Assembly: GCA_963721105.1 (NCBI GenBank)
Contig: CAVRHY010000017.1
Span: 1 to 64,000 of the forward strand
DNA length: 64,000 nt
Direction of reading: 5' to 3'
DNA from: Thermohalobaculum sp963721105
Lineage (GTDB): Bacteria; Pseudomonadota; Alphaproteobacteria; Rhodobacterales; Rhodobacteraceae
The notes under the pieces are model-generated. The model did no database searches and was not told where the DNA came from. It was given only the letters and a program-made list of their open reading frames with translations. Each line of letters opens with the position of its first letter. Position 1 is the stretch's first letter. Made by a program: the position numbers and the translations under genes. Shown piece after piece: positions 29,237 through 37,103 of this stretch.

Positions 29237-30001
29237 AGCGCGCGCTCCTCGGGCGGGGCCGAGTGGTCAGTACCCAGATAGGCGTCGATCACCTCCTGGT
29301 TTTGCCGGATCTCGTCGGCAGTGCCCTCGGCCAGCACCTGGCCGTATTTCAGTACCCTGATCGTCTCGGCAATCTTGAACACGATATCCATGTCGTGCTC
29401 GATGAAGACCATCGTCAGGTCCGCCGCCTTCCACAGGTCGTAGACCTTTTCGATCATCTCCCAGCGCTCCTCGGCGCCCATGCCCGCGGTCGGTTCGTCC
29501 AGCAGCAGCACCTTGGGCTCGAGCGCCAGCGCCAGCGCGATGTCCAGCAGCTTCTGCTCGCCATGCGAGAGGTTGCGCGAGATCGCACCGGCGCGCGCCG
29601 AGAGGCCGAGCAGGTCGATGATCTCGTGCGCTCTGGCCCGCGCCCTTGCCAGCGGCGCGCGACGGCGAAGTCCGTAGAGATCGCCCCGGTGCGAGGTCAC
29701 GGCGGCGATGACGCTGTCCTCCAGCGTCATTTCCGGAAAAATGCTGGCAACCTGGAAGCCCCGGCACATGCCGCGGCGGACGATCTGCAGGGCAGAAAGG
29801 CCCATGACGTTCTCGCCGTCGAGCCAGACGCGACCCCGCGTCGGCCCGGATGTGGCCGGAGATCAGGTTGAAGAATGTGGTCTTGCCGGCTCCGTTCGGA
29901 CCGATGATGGCGGTCAGCGAACTCGCCGGGAATTCGAGCGTGACGTCCTTCATGGCGTGGACGCCGCCGAACGACTTTGACAGGTTCTCGACCTTCAGCA
30001 T
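29233..30001 (-). CDS. livG: LivG-type ABC transporter ATPase (one frameshift)
   Basis: First ATPase of the LIV-type importer, from ATG 30001. MLKVENLSKSFGGVHAMKDV is followed by Walker A IIGPNGAGKTTFFN. The frame shifts near 29840 and resumes as VMGLSALQIVRRGMCRGFQV. ISRNLSHGEQKLLDIALAL is the signature, VLLLDEPTAGMG the Walker B and TMVFIEHDMDIVF the H-loop. LivG-specific C-terminal features (VLKYGQVLAEGTADEIRQN) are present. It overlaps LivF by ATGA. Confidence 0.88.
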
Positions 30002-30010
30002 CGTTCTTCC

Positions 30011-30809
30011 TCAGCCCCGGGCCGGCCGCAGGCCGCCATAGGTGTGCCACGGCGTCGCGACCAGCCAGCCGGCATCGACCGGCAGGGTGACCCCGGTGAT
30101 CGCCTTCGCCTCGTCCGACGCCAGGAAGGCGACTGCGTCGGCGATCTCCGACGGCTCGACCATGCGGCCGAGCGCCGAGTTCCGCTCGAGCGCCGTCGGG
30201 TCGCGCCGGCCGGACTCGATCGCCGCCTGCAGCGCCGGCGTCCGCGTGTAGCCCGGGGCGACCGCGTTGACACGGACCTGCGAGCGGCCCCATTCGGCGG
30301 CGAGGCATTCGGTCATCGCGATCACGGCGGCCTTCGCGGGCCCGTAACTGTGCAGCGGCACCGAGCGCATGCCGGCGATGGACGCGATGTTGACGATCGC
30401 GCCCCGACCGCGCGCTCGCCATGCGCCTTCCGAAGGCGAGGCAGGTGAGATAGACGCCACGCTGGTCGACCGCCACGACGTTGTCCCAGTCGGCGAGCGA
30501 CAGGTCCTCCGGCGGCAGCGGCGTCTGGATGACGCCGGCGCTGGTTACAAGGATGTCCACCGGGCCGGTTCCATGCTCGATCCGGTCAGCCGTCGCCTCG
30601 ACCGCCCCGGCGTCGCGCACGTCCAGAGCGAGGGCAGTGCATCCGCCATCGCAGGCGGTCCGGGCCGCGACCTGCGCCGCCCGGCTCCCATCGATGTCGA
30701 CAATAACGACGCGGGCACCGCGCGCGGCAAGCCGCGCGGCGCAGGCCTCGCCGATGCCGCTGGCGCCGCCCGTGACAACGGCAATTTTGTCTGCCAGCGC
30801 GCCGTTCAT
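30011..30809 (-). CDS. Short-chain dehydrogenase/reductase, paralogue of the terminal SDR (one frameshift)
   Basis: From ATG 30809, overlapping the LivM stop by ATGA. Motifs are AVVTGGASGIGEACAARL (coenzyme binding), LVTSAGVIQTPLPP, then, after a frame shift near 30405-30415, RGAIVNIASIAGMRSVPLH with the catalytic Ser and YGPAKAAVIAMTE (YxxxK). The C-terminal sequence VNAVAPGYTRTPAL and ending WHTYGGLRPARG closely match the SDR at 18946-19740, so the two arose by duplication. It is placed inside the transporter genes, between LivM and LivG, which is unusual and ties uptake to metabolism. Confidence 0.88.
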
Positions 30810-31849
30810 GCTCCGCGTGCCTCCTCCGACACGGCCCCGCGATCGGCAGCGGCGCTGCCCGGGCGGACCTCGGCAGGCGCCGGGACCACCTGACGTGCCT
30901 CGCGCCGGCGCGTCCACCAGTCGTATGCGAAGTCGGCGACGCCGCGCCGGAAGCCCAGCACCGTGAGAAGGATGATGCTGCCGAGCACCAGCCCGTAATA
31001 CTCGGTGTAGATCGTCACCTGATGGTCCAGCGCCTCGAGCAGCAGCGCGCCGACGAGCGGTCCGGCGAAGACGTGCGAGCCGCCCAGCATGATCATGAAG
31101 ATGGCTTCGCCGGACATCGTCCAGTAGCCGAATTCCGGGTAGGCGCCCGAGACGAAGAGCGACAGCAGGATGCCCCCGACGCTGGCGATCGAGCCGGCCA
31201 GCACGAAGGCCGTCAGCTTGGCACGGTAGACGTTGACGCCAAGGAACACGGCGCGCACAGGGTTGTCGCGGATCATCCTCAGCGTATAGCCGAAGGGCGA
31301 TTCCGTGATCTGCCGCAGGATCAGGATGCAGGCGACAAAGACGACCGAGCAGAACGCGTAGAACGTCCAGCTGTCGTTCAGGTCGATACCCCAGAAGGGC
31401 GGCCGCGGGATGCCGCCCATCAGACCCTGGTCGCCGCCGGTCAGCGACACCCAGGTCAGGATGACGCTGTGGAACATCATCTGGAAGGCCAGCGTCAGGA
31501 AGGCGAAATAGATCTCCTTCAGCCGCACGCAGATCGCGCCGATGACCAGCGCCATCAGCGCCGAGAAGGCGACGGCGCAGACGAAGGCGACGGGGATCGA
31601 GACGGCGCCCGACTGCATCAGCAGGCCGAACGAATACGCGCCGCCGGCGAAATAGGCCGCGTGCCCGAACGAGACGAGCCCCGTGTAGCCGATCAGGAGG
31701 TTCAGCGACATCGCCAGGATACCGAAGGCGATGACGTAGATCACGAAGTCGCGCAGCCCCGCACCGGGAAAGATCGCCGGCAGCACCAGCAGGACGACAA
31801 GCGCCGCGGCGGCGATCGCGAGGTCGCGCAGGAGGGCGCCCGACCGCAC
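30806..31849 (-). CDS. livM: LivM-type ABC transporter permease
   Basis: A 347-residue integral membrane protein from GTG 31849, 2 bp after the LivH stop. The hydrophobic N-terminus (LAIAAAALVVLLVLPAIF) is followed by the conserved NLLIGYTGLVSFGHAAYFAG, and later GPLVGALLLEALDHQV. The loop TLRMIRDNPVRAVFLGVNVY, before further helices, contains the ATPase-contact helix typical of this family. About 8-10 membrane segments are apparent, and a soluble tail of about 30 residues extends at the C-terminus. The frame is intact. Confidence 0.93.
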   Translation of the reverse strand: MRSGALLRDLAIAAAALVVLLVLPAIFPGAGLRDFVIYVIAFGILAMSLNLLIGYTGLVSFGHAAYFAGGAYSFGLLMQSGAVSIPVAFVCAVAFSALMALVIGAICVRLKEIYFAFLTLAFQMMFHSVILTWVSLTGGDQGLMGGIPRPPFWGIDLNDSWTFYAFCSVVFVACILILRQITESPFGYTLRMIRDNPVRAVFLGVNVYRAKLTAFVLAGSIASVGGILLSLFVSGAYPEFGYWTMSGEAIFMIMLGGSHVFAGPLVGALLLEALDHQVTIYTEYYGLVLGSIILLTVLGFRRGVADFAYDWWTRRREARQVVPAPAEVRPGSAAADRGAVSEEARGA

Positions 31850-31851
31850 GG

Positions 31852-32751
31852 TCAGCCCTGCCTGCCGAAGATGCCGCTGGGCTTGATGATCAGCACCAGC
31901 GCCATCATGGCGAACATCACCCCGTCGACGAAAAGCGGAAAGCCGATCGAGCCGAAGGCGCGCGTAAGCCCGATAATCAGCGAGGCGACGAAGGCGCCGG
32001 CGATAGACCCCATGCCCCCGATCACCGTGACGATGAAGCTCTCGATCAGGATGGACAGCCCCATGCCGGGCGTCAGCGTCCTGACGGGCGCCGCCAGCGC
32101 GCCCGCCAGCCCCGCCAGCATGCTGCCGACGCCGAACACGCCCGCATAGAGCAGCCGCGTGTTGATCCCGAGCGCCGAGACCATCTGCGGGTTGATTGCG
32201 GCGGCCCGGACGATCTTGCCGAACCGGGTCCGGGCGAGACCGTACCAGAGCACCGCGCCCACGGCGCAGGCCAGCGCGACCATGAAGATGTAATAGGCCG
32301 GGATCGGCCCGCCGAGGACGAAGAAGGGGGGCATCGCGAAGGTCGGCGGCATGCCCATCAGCTTGTAGTCGGCACCCCAGACGATCTTGATCATGTCGTC
32401 CATGATCAGCACGACCGCGTAGCATAGCAGCAGCTGCATCAGCACGTCGCCGCCGTAGATGTTCCTGATCAGCAACCGTTCGAACAGCACGCCGAACAGC
32501 GCCATGCCCAGCGTCCCGCTCAGCACCGCGACGGCGAAGCTGCCCGTCAGGGTGTAGCCGGTGAGGGCGAAATAGGCGCCGAGCATGTAGAACGCGCCAT
32601 GCGCGAAGTTGATAATGCCGAGCACGCCGAAGATCAGCGACAGCCCCGAGGCGACCAGGAACAGCAGCATACCCGTGATGATACCCGTCGATACCTGCGT
32701 GACGGCGCAGGCGGGCGTCGCGAGACAGTTGGCGAGCGCTGCAATGTCCAC
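31852..32751 (-). CDS. livH: LivH-type ABC transporter permease
   Basis: A 299-residue integral membrane protein, GTG 32751 with AGGGAGAACATC upstream. Family features are SGLSLIFGVLGIINFAHGAF, RTRFGKIVRAAAINPQMVSA (coupling helix), SMLAGLAGALAAPV and VIGGMGSIAGAFVASLIIGL. About eight transmembrane helices are visible. It partners LivM, and a perfect 16-bp hairpin separates it from the substrate-binding protein gene upstream. Confidence 0.94.
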   Translation of the reverse strand: MDIAALANCLATPACAVTQVSTGIITGMLLFLVASGLSLIFGVLGIINFAHGAFYMLGAYFALTGYTLTGSFAVAVLSGTLGMALFGVLFERLLIRNIYGGDVLMQLLLCYAVVLIMDDMIKIVWGADYKLMGMPPTFAMPPFFVLGGPIPAYYIFMVALACAVGAVLWYGLARTRFGKIVRAAAINPQMVSALGINTRLLYAGVFGVGSMLAGLAGALAAPVRTLTPGMGLSILIESFIVTVIGGMGSIAGAFVASLIIGLTRAFGSIGFPLFVDGVMFAMMALVLIIKPSGIFGRQG

Positions 32752-32785
32752 GATGTTCTCCCTGCCGGACAGGTGCCGTCAGTTC

Positions 32786-32823
32786 CGGGAGGGCGCGCCG
32801 GCCGCGACCGGCGCGCCCTCCCG
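32786..32823 (-). promoter_or_regulatory. Intercistronic 16-bp stem, 6-nt loop hairpin
   Basis: CGGGAGGGCGCGCCGG at 32786-32801, loop CCGCGA, then the exact complement at 32808-32823. It lies in the 94-bp gap between the substrate-binding protein stop (32845) and the LivH start (32751). There is no T-run, so it is more likely an RNA-processing or stability element, or a partial terminator, than a full stop. Similar hairpins after binding-protein genes keep that message in excess of the permease message; that role is inferred here. Confidence 0.75.
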
Positions 32824-32844
32824 CGGTTCACGACGCGGTCGGGT

Positions 32845-34117
32845 TCAGGTGTAGCCGTTCCGCTCCTTCCACTCTGCCTCGCGCTGCAGGATCACCTCCC
32901 AGTCGCCAGGCGCCCAGTCGGTGAAGCCGCGCGGGTCGGTCTGCGAGCGTGCCCCAGGCGACGGGGTAGTGGATGATCGTCTGGTCCTCGGCCCGCATCT
33001 GGATCTTGCCGGTGTCCGAGAACGGCGAGTCGACCTCGGCCCCGCTCATGGCCTCGGCCAGCGCCTGGGCGTCGGTCTTGCCGCCGGTCTTCGTCAGCGC
33101 CTGGGCCAGGAACTGCATCGCAGTGTAGTTCTGCCACGACCAGTTCGTCGGCAGCAGGTCGGAGTCCTTGGTGAAGTTCTCGTAGAACTCGTGGTTCGCC
33201 GGCGTATCCGGGTAGTTCGGATCGTAGCGGTAGACCGAGCGCATGCCCTCCGGAAACTGCTTGATCGCCTGGACGATCGGCGGATCGGCCATGTTGACCG
33301 AGAAGAAGGTCATGTTGCCCGCGAACATGCCGTAGAGGTTGGCCTGCTCGGTGAACGAGACGAGATCGCCGCCCCAGAGCGCCGAGTAGAGTGCGTCGGG
33401 CGCCGTCTGCACGATGCGCGTGACATAGGCCGTGTAGTCCGGCTCGAACAGCTTCGGCCAGGCCTGGTCGACGACCTCGACCGAGGGCTCGAAGATCTGG
33501 AGGTACTCGATGAACTGGGCAGTGTTGTCGCGGCCGTAGGCATAGTCCGGCGACACCGTCATCCAGCGCTTCAGCCCCTTTTCCTTGACCAGGTTGGCGG
33601 CATAACGCCCGCCGGCGATCGCATCGTGAACGCCCTGGCGGGCGCAGCGGAACGCCGTCGGCACGCGGATCTTCGGATCGGCGCTCAGGGCCGAAGTCTC
33701 GGAGTTGGTGTGGATGCAGAGGACCGGCAGGTCGCGGATCACCTCCTGCACGGCAAACGCGCCCGACGACGCCTCGGCATCGATGATGATTTCGCAGCCG
33801 TCGGTGTTGATCAGGTCACGCGTGTTGCGCGCCGCTTCGTCCGGCTTGCCCTTCGAGTCGCGGAAGATGGGCTCGAGCTTCCGGCCCTCGATGCCGCCGG
33901 CCTCGTTGACGCGGTTGACGAACATTTCTATGGCCCGTCGGCTGGTCTCGCCCAGGATGGCGACACGCCCTGACAGGATCGTCGGCACGCCGATGCGGAT
34001 GGTGTTGGCCTGCGCCCTGGCGATGTAGGGGAACCCGGTGATCGCGCTCGCCGCGGCCAGGCCGCCGGCTGCTTTCAGCACGTCGCGACGGCGCATGCCG
34101 CCCTTTAGTTCAGTCAT
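32845..34117 (-). CDS. LIV-type ABC transporter substrate-binding protein (3' frameshift)
   Basis: Periplasmic receptor of the importer and first gene of the operon. ATG 34117 follows GGGAGGAAAAATCG. The N-terminus MRRRDVLKAAGGLAAASAI carries twin arginines and a hydrophobic stretch, consistent with Tat or Sec export. The peripla_BP_6 fold starts NTIRIGVPTILSGRVAILGE and continues through VNEAGGIEGRKLEPIFRDSK. Near 32945 the frame is lost; the next frame gives TDPRGFTDWAPGDWEVILQ and a stop at 32845, a normal ending for the family. The ligand is unknown; these receptors bind amino acids, but also aromatic and fatty acids. Confidence 0.9.
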
Positions 34118-34200
34118 CGATTTTTCCTCCCGATCCCGGCACTTCGCGAGCCGGAATTCTGTTTGGCCCCGTCGAGTCGAGTCGCGGCACCTGCCCAAGA

Positions 34201-34229
34201 CGCTAGCGCTGGCGGGAACGTCCGGTCAA
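34201..34229 (-). promoter_or_regulatory. Candidate sigma70-type promoter of the catabolic operon
   Basis: On the minus strand TTGACC at 34229-34224 could be a -35 box. The best -10 at a suitable distance is weak (CTAGCG or TAGCGT around 34206-34200). It lies about 85-110 bp upstream of the substrate-binding protein start and just downstream of the palindrome at 34238-34253. This is a motif guess only. Confidence 0.3.
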
Positions 34230-34237
34230 TCGCCAGG

Positions 34238-34253
34238 ATGAATGGTGATTCAT
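34238..34253. promoter_or_regulatory. Candidate TetR-family operator
   Basis: ATGAAT, GGTG, ATTCAT: an inverted repeat of two 6-bp half-sites spaced by 4 bp, about 120 bp upstream of the first operon gene. TGAAT/ATTCA half-sites are typical of TetR-family regulators of fatty-acid and acyl-CoA genes. The operon's own TetR (19724-20454) is the natural candidate to bind it. Confidence 0.45.
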
Positions 34254-34419
34254 AATTCGCCTGCTCGGCGCCTATCCCGCCAAGCGGACAGGGTCGGGCC
34301 GGCCAAGACCGGCCGATCGCTGCCGAGCGATCAAAGGCCGTAGGGCGGGCGTTTCGCGTGCCGCGTCAGCGGCCAGCGTCGCCGCGCGGAACACCTCGAC
34401 GCACGAATTCGCGAGCTCA

Positions 34420-34665
34420 AAGGACAGCGCGCTGAACCTTGCCGGAGGCGGTCTTCGGCAGATCGTCGACGAACTCGACCCGCCGCGGATACTTGTTGAG
34501 GGACGGTCAGACGCTATGCGTGGTCCCTGCAACTCGCGCACCGGCGCGGCATCGCCGCCGCGGCCGGTCGTCCAGCACGTTGCCGCCGACGTCGGAGCCC
34601 TCGGGGATCTTCCACGCGAACCCGGCATGGGCCGCCTCGTAGCTGGTCGTCGGGGTGCGCCGCAT
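34420..34665 (-). pseudogene. AMP-dependent synthetase remnant (both ends, middle deleted)
   Basis: ATG 34665 reads MRRTPTTSYEAAHAGFAWKI, then PEGSDVGGNVLDD, resembling the N-terminus of short-chain acyl-CoA synthetases. In another frame only about 50 codons later is NKYPRRVEFVDDLPKTASGK, then VQRAVL, the AMP-binding C-terminal motif with the catalytic Lys. Roughly 450 residues between are gone. It is an internal-deletion relic. The flanking bases to 34270 and 34763 show no gene. Confidence 0.55.
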
Positions 34666-34763
34666 CCGGGCTCCCTTCGCTCGATACGATGGGGGCTGCC
34701 TGGCACCGGCGCTGGCCGGCCGCGATCTGCCAGCTGATGGCCGCCCGCGGTGGTGCCCGCCCG

Positions 34764-35396
34764 TCAGACGGCGGCTGGCGTGCCTCTGGGCGACACCTTC
34801 GCCAGGCCGCGCTCGGCCAACACGTCACGGATCAGCGGCAGCCGGTCGCCGCCCCAGAACAGCTCTCCCTCGATGACGAACATCGGCACGCCGAACACGC
34901 CCGCCTCCTCGGCCTCCGCCCGCAGCCGGTCGTGGAGCGCGCCACCCCGGCCTTCGACATAGTCACGGAAATCCGAGGTCTCGGCACCGACCTCATCCAG
35001 CAGGGCGCGCATGGTGTCGAAATCCTCGATCTCCAGCTCGCGCTTCCAGAAGCGGTCGAAGACGGTGTCGTTGTAGCCGCGGAAGACACCCTTCTCCTTG
35101 GCGAAGAGCATGCCGATGCTGGCCAGCCGCGTGTCGAAGATCTTCTTCGTGCCGTAGAGCCTCAGTCCCTGGCGGTTCGCATAGCGCCGGGCGTCCATGT
35201 AGGAGTAGCGCACGCGGCGCCACTGGTGCGGGTCGCGATCTTCGACGCTGCCAAGATAGGACGGGATGTTCAGCGTGTAGGGCAGCCAGTCCAGCGCGAC
35301 GTCGAAGTCTTCCTCCAGCTGGTAGGCGCCGGCCTTGGCAATGTAGGCGTATGGGCTTTTGTAGTCGCTGTAGAGCGTGATCCGCAGCGCGGTCAT
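34764..35396 (-). CDS. DsbA-superfamily protein, 2-hydroxychromene-2-carboxylate isomerase-like
   Basis: A 210-residue intact protein from ATG 35396. Thioredoxin-fold start is ITLYSDYKSPYAYIAKAGAY: the CxxC of true DsbA is replaced by SPY, the arrangement of the GST-kappa/HCCA-isomerase branch, which uses glutathione. The C-terminal part GVFGVPMFVIEGELFWGGDR includes the cis-Pro and the FWGxDR signature of this branch. HCCA isomerases act in bicyclic aromatic degradation, but relatives serve other pathways. It is the last gene of a three-gene minus-strand unit with the acyl-CoA ligase and GMC oxidoreductase genes, 21 bp after the ligase. Confidence 0.88.
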   Translation of the reverse strand: MTALRITLYSDYKSPYAYIAKAGAYQLEEDFDVALDWLPYTLNIPSYLGSVEDRDPHQWRRVRYSYMDARRYANRQGLRLYGTKKIFDTRLASIGMLFAKEKGVFRGYNDTVFDRFWKRELEIEDFDTMRALLDEVGAETSDFRDYVEGRGGALHDRLRAEAEEAGVFGVPMFVIEGELFWGGDRLPLIRDVLAERGLAKVSPRGTPAAV

Positions 35397-35417
35397 CGAC
35401 GTTTCCTCTCTCGGATG

Positions 35418-37064
35418 TCAGGCCTTGTCGGCCATCGTCAGCCGCTCGCGCTCGACGCGCACCCCGGCGGCGGCCCTGTCCCATGTGTCCCCGGTCACGC
35501 CGGACTCACGCAGGAGGTTCTTCTGGATCTTGGCGGTCGGCGTCTTCGGCAGCTCGGACATGACGCGGACATAGCGAGGCACCATGAAATAGGCCATGCG
35601 GCGCGCGAGGAACGCGATCAGCTCGGCCATGTCGGGGGGCGCCGCCCCGGGCTCCAGCGCGATCACGGCCAGCACCTCGTCCTCGCCGCCGTCTCCCGGG
35701 ACGGCCACGGCCGCCGCCTCGCGCACGCCGGGCCATGCAAGCAGCTCGGCCTCGACCTCGGCGGACGAGATGTTCTCGCCGCGCCGCCGGATCGCGTCCT
35801 TCAGCCGGTCGACGAAGACGTAGTCGCCGTCCGGGTCGATCTGGAAGGCGTCGCCGGTGTGGAACCAGCCGTTCCGCCAGGCCCGGGCGGTCGCCTCCGG
35901 ATTGCCATGGTATCCGTGGTTCATCGCCCAGGGCCGATCGGTGCGCAGGATCATCTCGCCGATCGATCCCTGCGGTACCTCGCAGTCGTTGGCGTCGACC
36001 AGCCGGATGTCGACCCCGGGCCGCGCCCGGCCACACGCCCCTGGCTTGCACGGAAAAGGCTCCGAGAACGTCGGCGTGGCGATCTCGGTCATGTTGAAGA
36101 GCGTGTACGTCTCGACCCCGAACCGTTCGGCAAAGCCCAAGGCGCCCTGCGTGAACGGCACCAGGAAGGCCTTGCGCAGCGGGTGGTCGCGGTCGTGCGC
36201 CTCGGCCGGGCGTTGCATCAGGAACCCCGCCATCACGCCCAGCAGGAAGACGATGGTCGCGCCGGTCCCCCGCACCTCGTCCCAGAAGCGGTCGGTCGAG
36301 AATCGCTCGACCACGGCGATCGAGCCGCCGGCGCAAAGCATGGCGTGGGTGATGAAGATACCGCCGATATGGAACATCGGCAGGTTGATCAGGAACCGGT
36401 CTGCCGGCGTCACGCAGGTCCATGTCTCCGGCCCGACCGAGGACCAGGCGTGCATGTATGAGGATAGCACTCCCTTCGACGGGCCGGTCGTGCCCGAGGT
36501 GTAAATGATCGACTGCGTGTCCCAGGGCTCGATCGGCCGGTCCAGCGGCGCCAGCGCGCCATCCAGCGGCTCCAGCGCGTCGAACGACAGCTGGCGGATG
36601 CCGGCCAGCGGCGGCGCCTCGCCGCCATCAAGCACCAGCGTCTCGACGCGTTCGGTGCGGATCTCGGCCAGCCGGGGCGCCAGCTCGGCATGGGCCACCA
36701 TGAACCGCGCGTCCGAATTGGCCACCACATGCTCCAGCAGAGCGCCCTTGTAGGCCGTGTTGATCGGCACCACGACGGCGCCGATGTAGTTGACCGCGAC
36801 CAGCACGGTCAGCACCGCCGGCCCGTTCGGCAGCCAGACCAGCACGTGATCGCCCTGCCGGACGCCGATCCGCTGCAAGCCAATGGCGGCCCGGACAACG
36901 CGGTCGCGGAAAGCGCGATACGTCCAGGAGGGCGCTTCGGGAAAGGCGGCGAAGACGGCATCCGGCTGGCGTTCGGCCCATTTGTCGAGCGCGGTGCGCG
37001 TCACGCAGGTCTCGGCGGGGCAGGGGCGCCCCGGGGGCGGGTTTTCCCGGCTGTCGCGGGTCAT
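35418..37064 (-). CDS. AMP-forming acyl-CoA ligase, CaiC-like
   Basis: A 548-residue intact protein from ATG 37064. Motifs are SIIYTSGTTGPSKGVLSSYM, LFNMTEIATPTFSEPFP, WFHTGDAFQIDPDGDYVFVD, RRGENISSAEVEAELLAWPG and the C-terminal Lys region PKTPTAKIQKNLL. The layout matches crotonobetaine/carnitine-CoA-ligase-type and related medium-chain ligases. It is a second acid-activating enzyme near the main operon. The substrate is unknown. Confidence 0.88.
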   Translation of the reverse strand: MTRDSRENPPPGRPCPAETCVTRTALDKWAERQPDAVFAAFPEAPSWTYRAFRDRVVRAAIGLQRIGVRQGDHVLVWLPNGPAVLTVLVAVNYIGAVVVPINTAYKGALLEHVVANSDARFMVAHAELAPRLAEIRTERVETLVLDGGEAPPLAGIRQLSFDALEPLDGALAPLDRPIEPWDTQSIIYTSGTTGPSKGVLSSYMHAWSSVGPETWTCVTPADRFLINLPMFHIGGIFITHAMLCAGGSIAVVERFSTDRFWDEVRGTGATIVFLLGVMAGFLMQRPAEAHDRDHPLRKAFLVPFTQGALGFAERFGVETYTLFNMTEIATPTFSEPFPCKPGACGRARPGVDIRLVDANDCEVPQGSIGEMILRTDRPWAMNHGYHGNPEATARAWRNGWFHTGDAFQIDPDGDYVFVDRLKDAIRRRGENISSAEVEAELLAWPGVREAAAVAVPGDGGEDEVLAVIALEPGAAPPDMAELIAFLARRMAYFMVPRYVRVMSELPKTPTAKIQKNLLRESGVTGDTWDRAAAGVRVERERLTMADKA

Positions 37065-37103
37065 CGCGTCGCTCCGGCGGTCGTCCGCTCCGGCCCCATG
37101 AGC

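Noticed and set aside
29727..30917. SDR fused to an ABC ATPase segment
   Set aside because: The continuous frame is produced by a shift inside the SDR. Corrected frames give a normal SDR ending at 30011 and a LivG starting at 30001.
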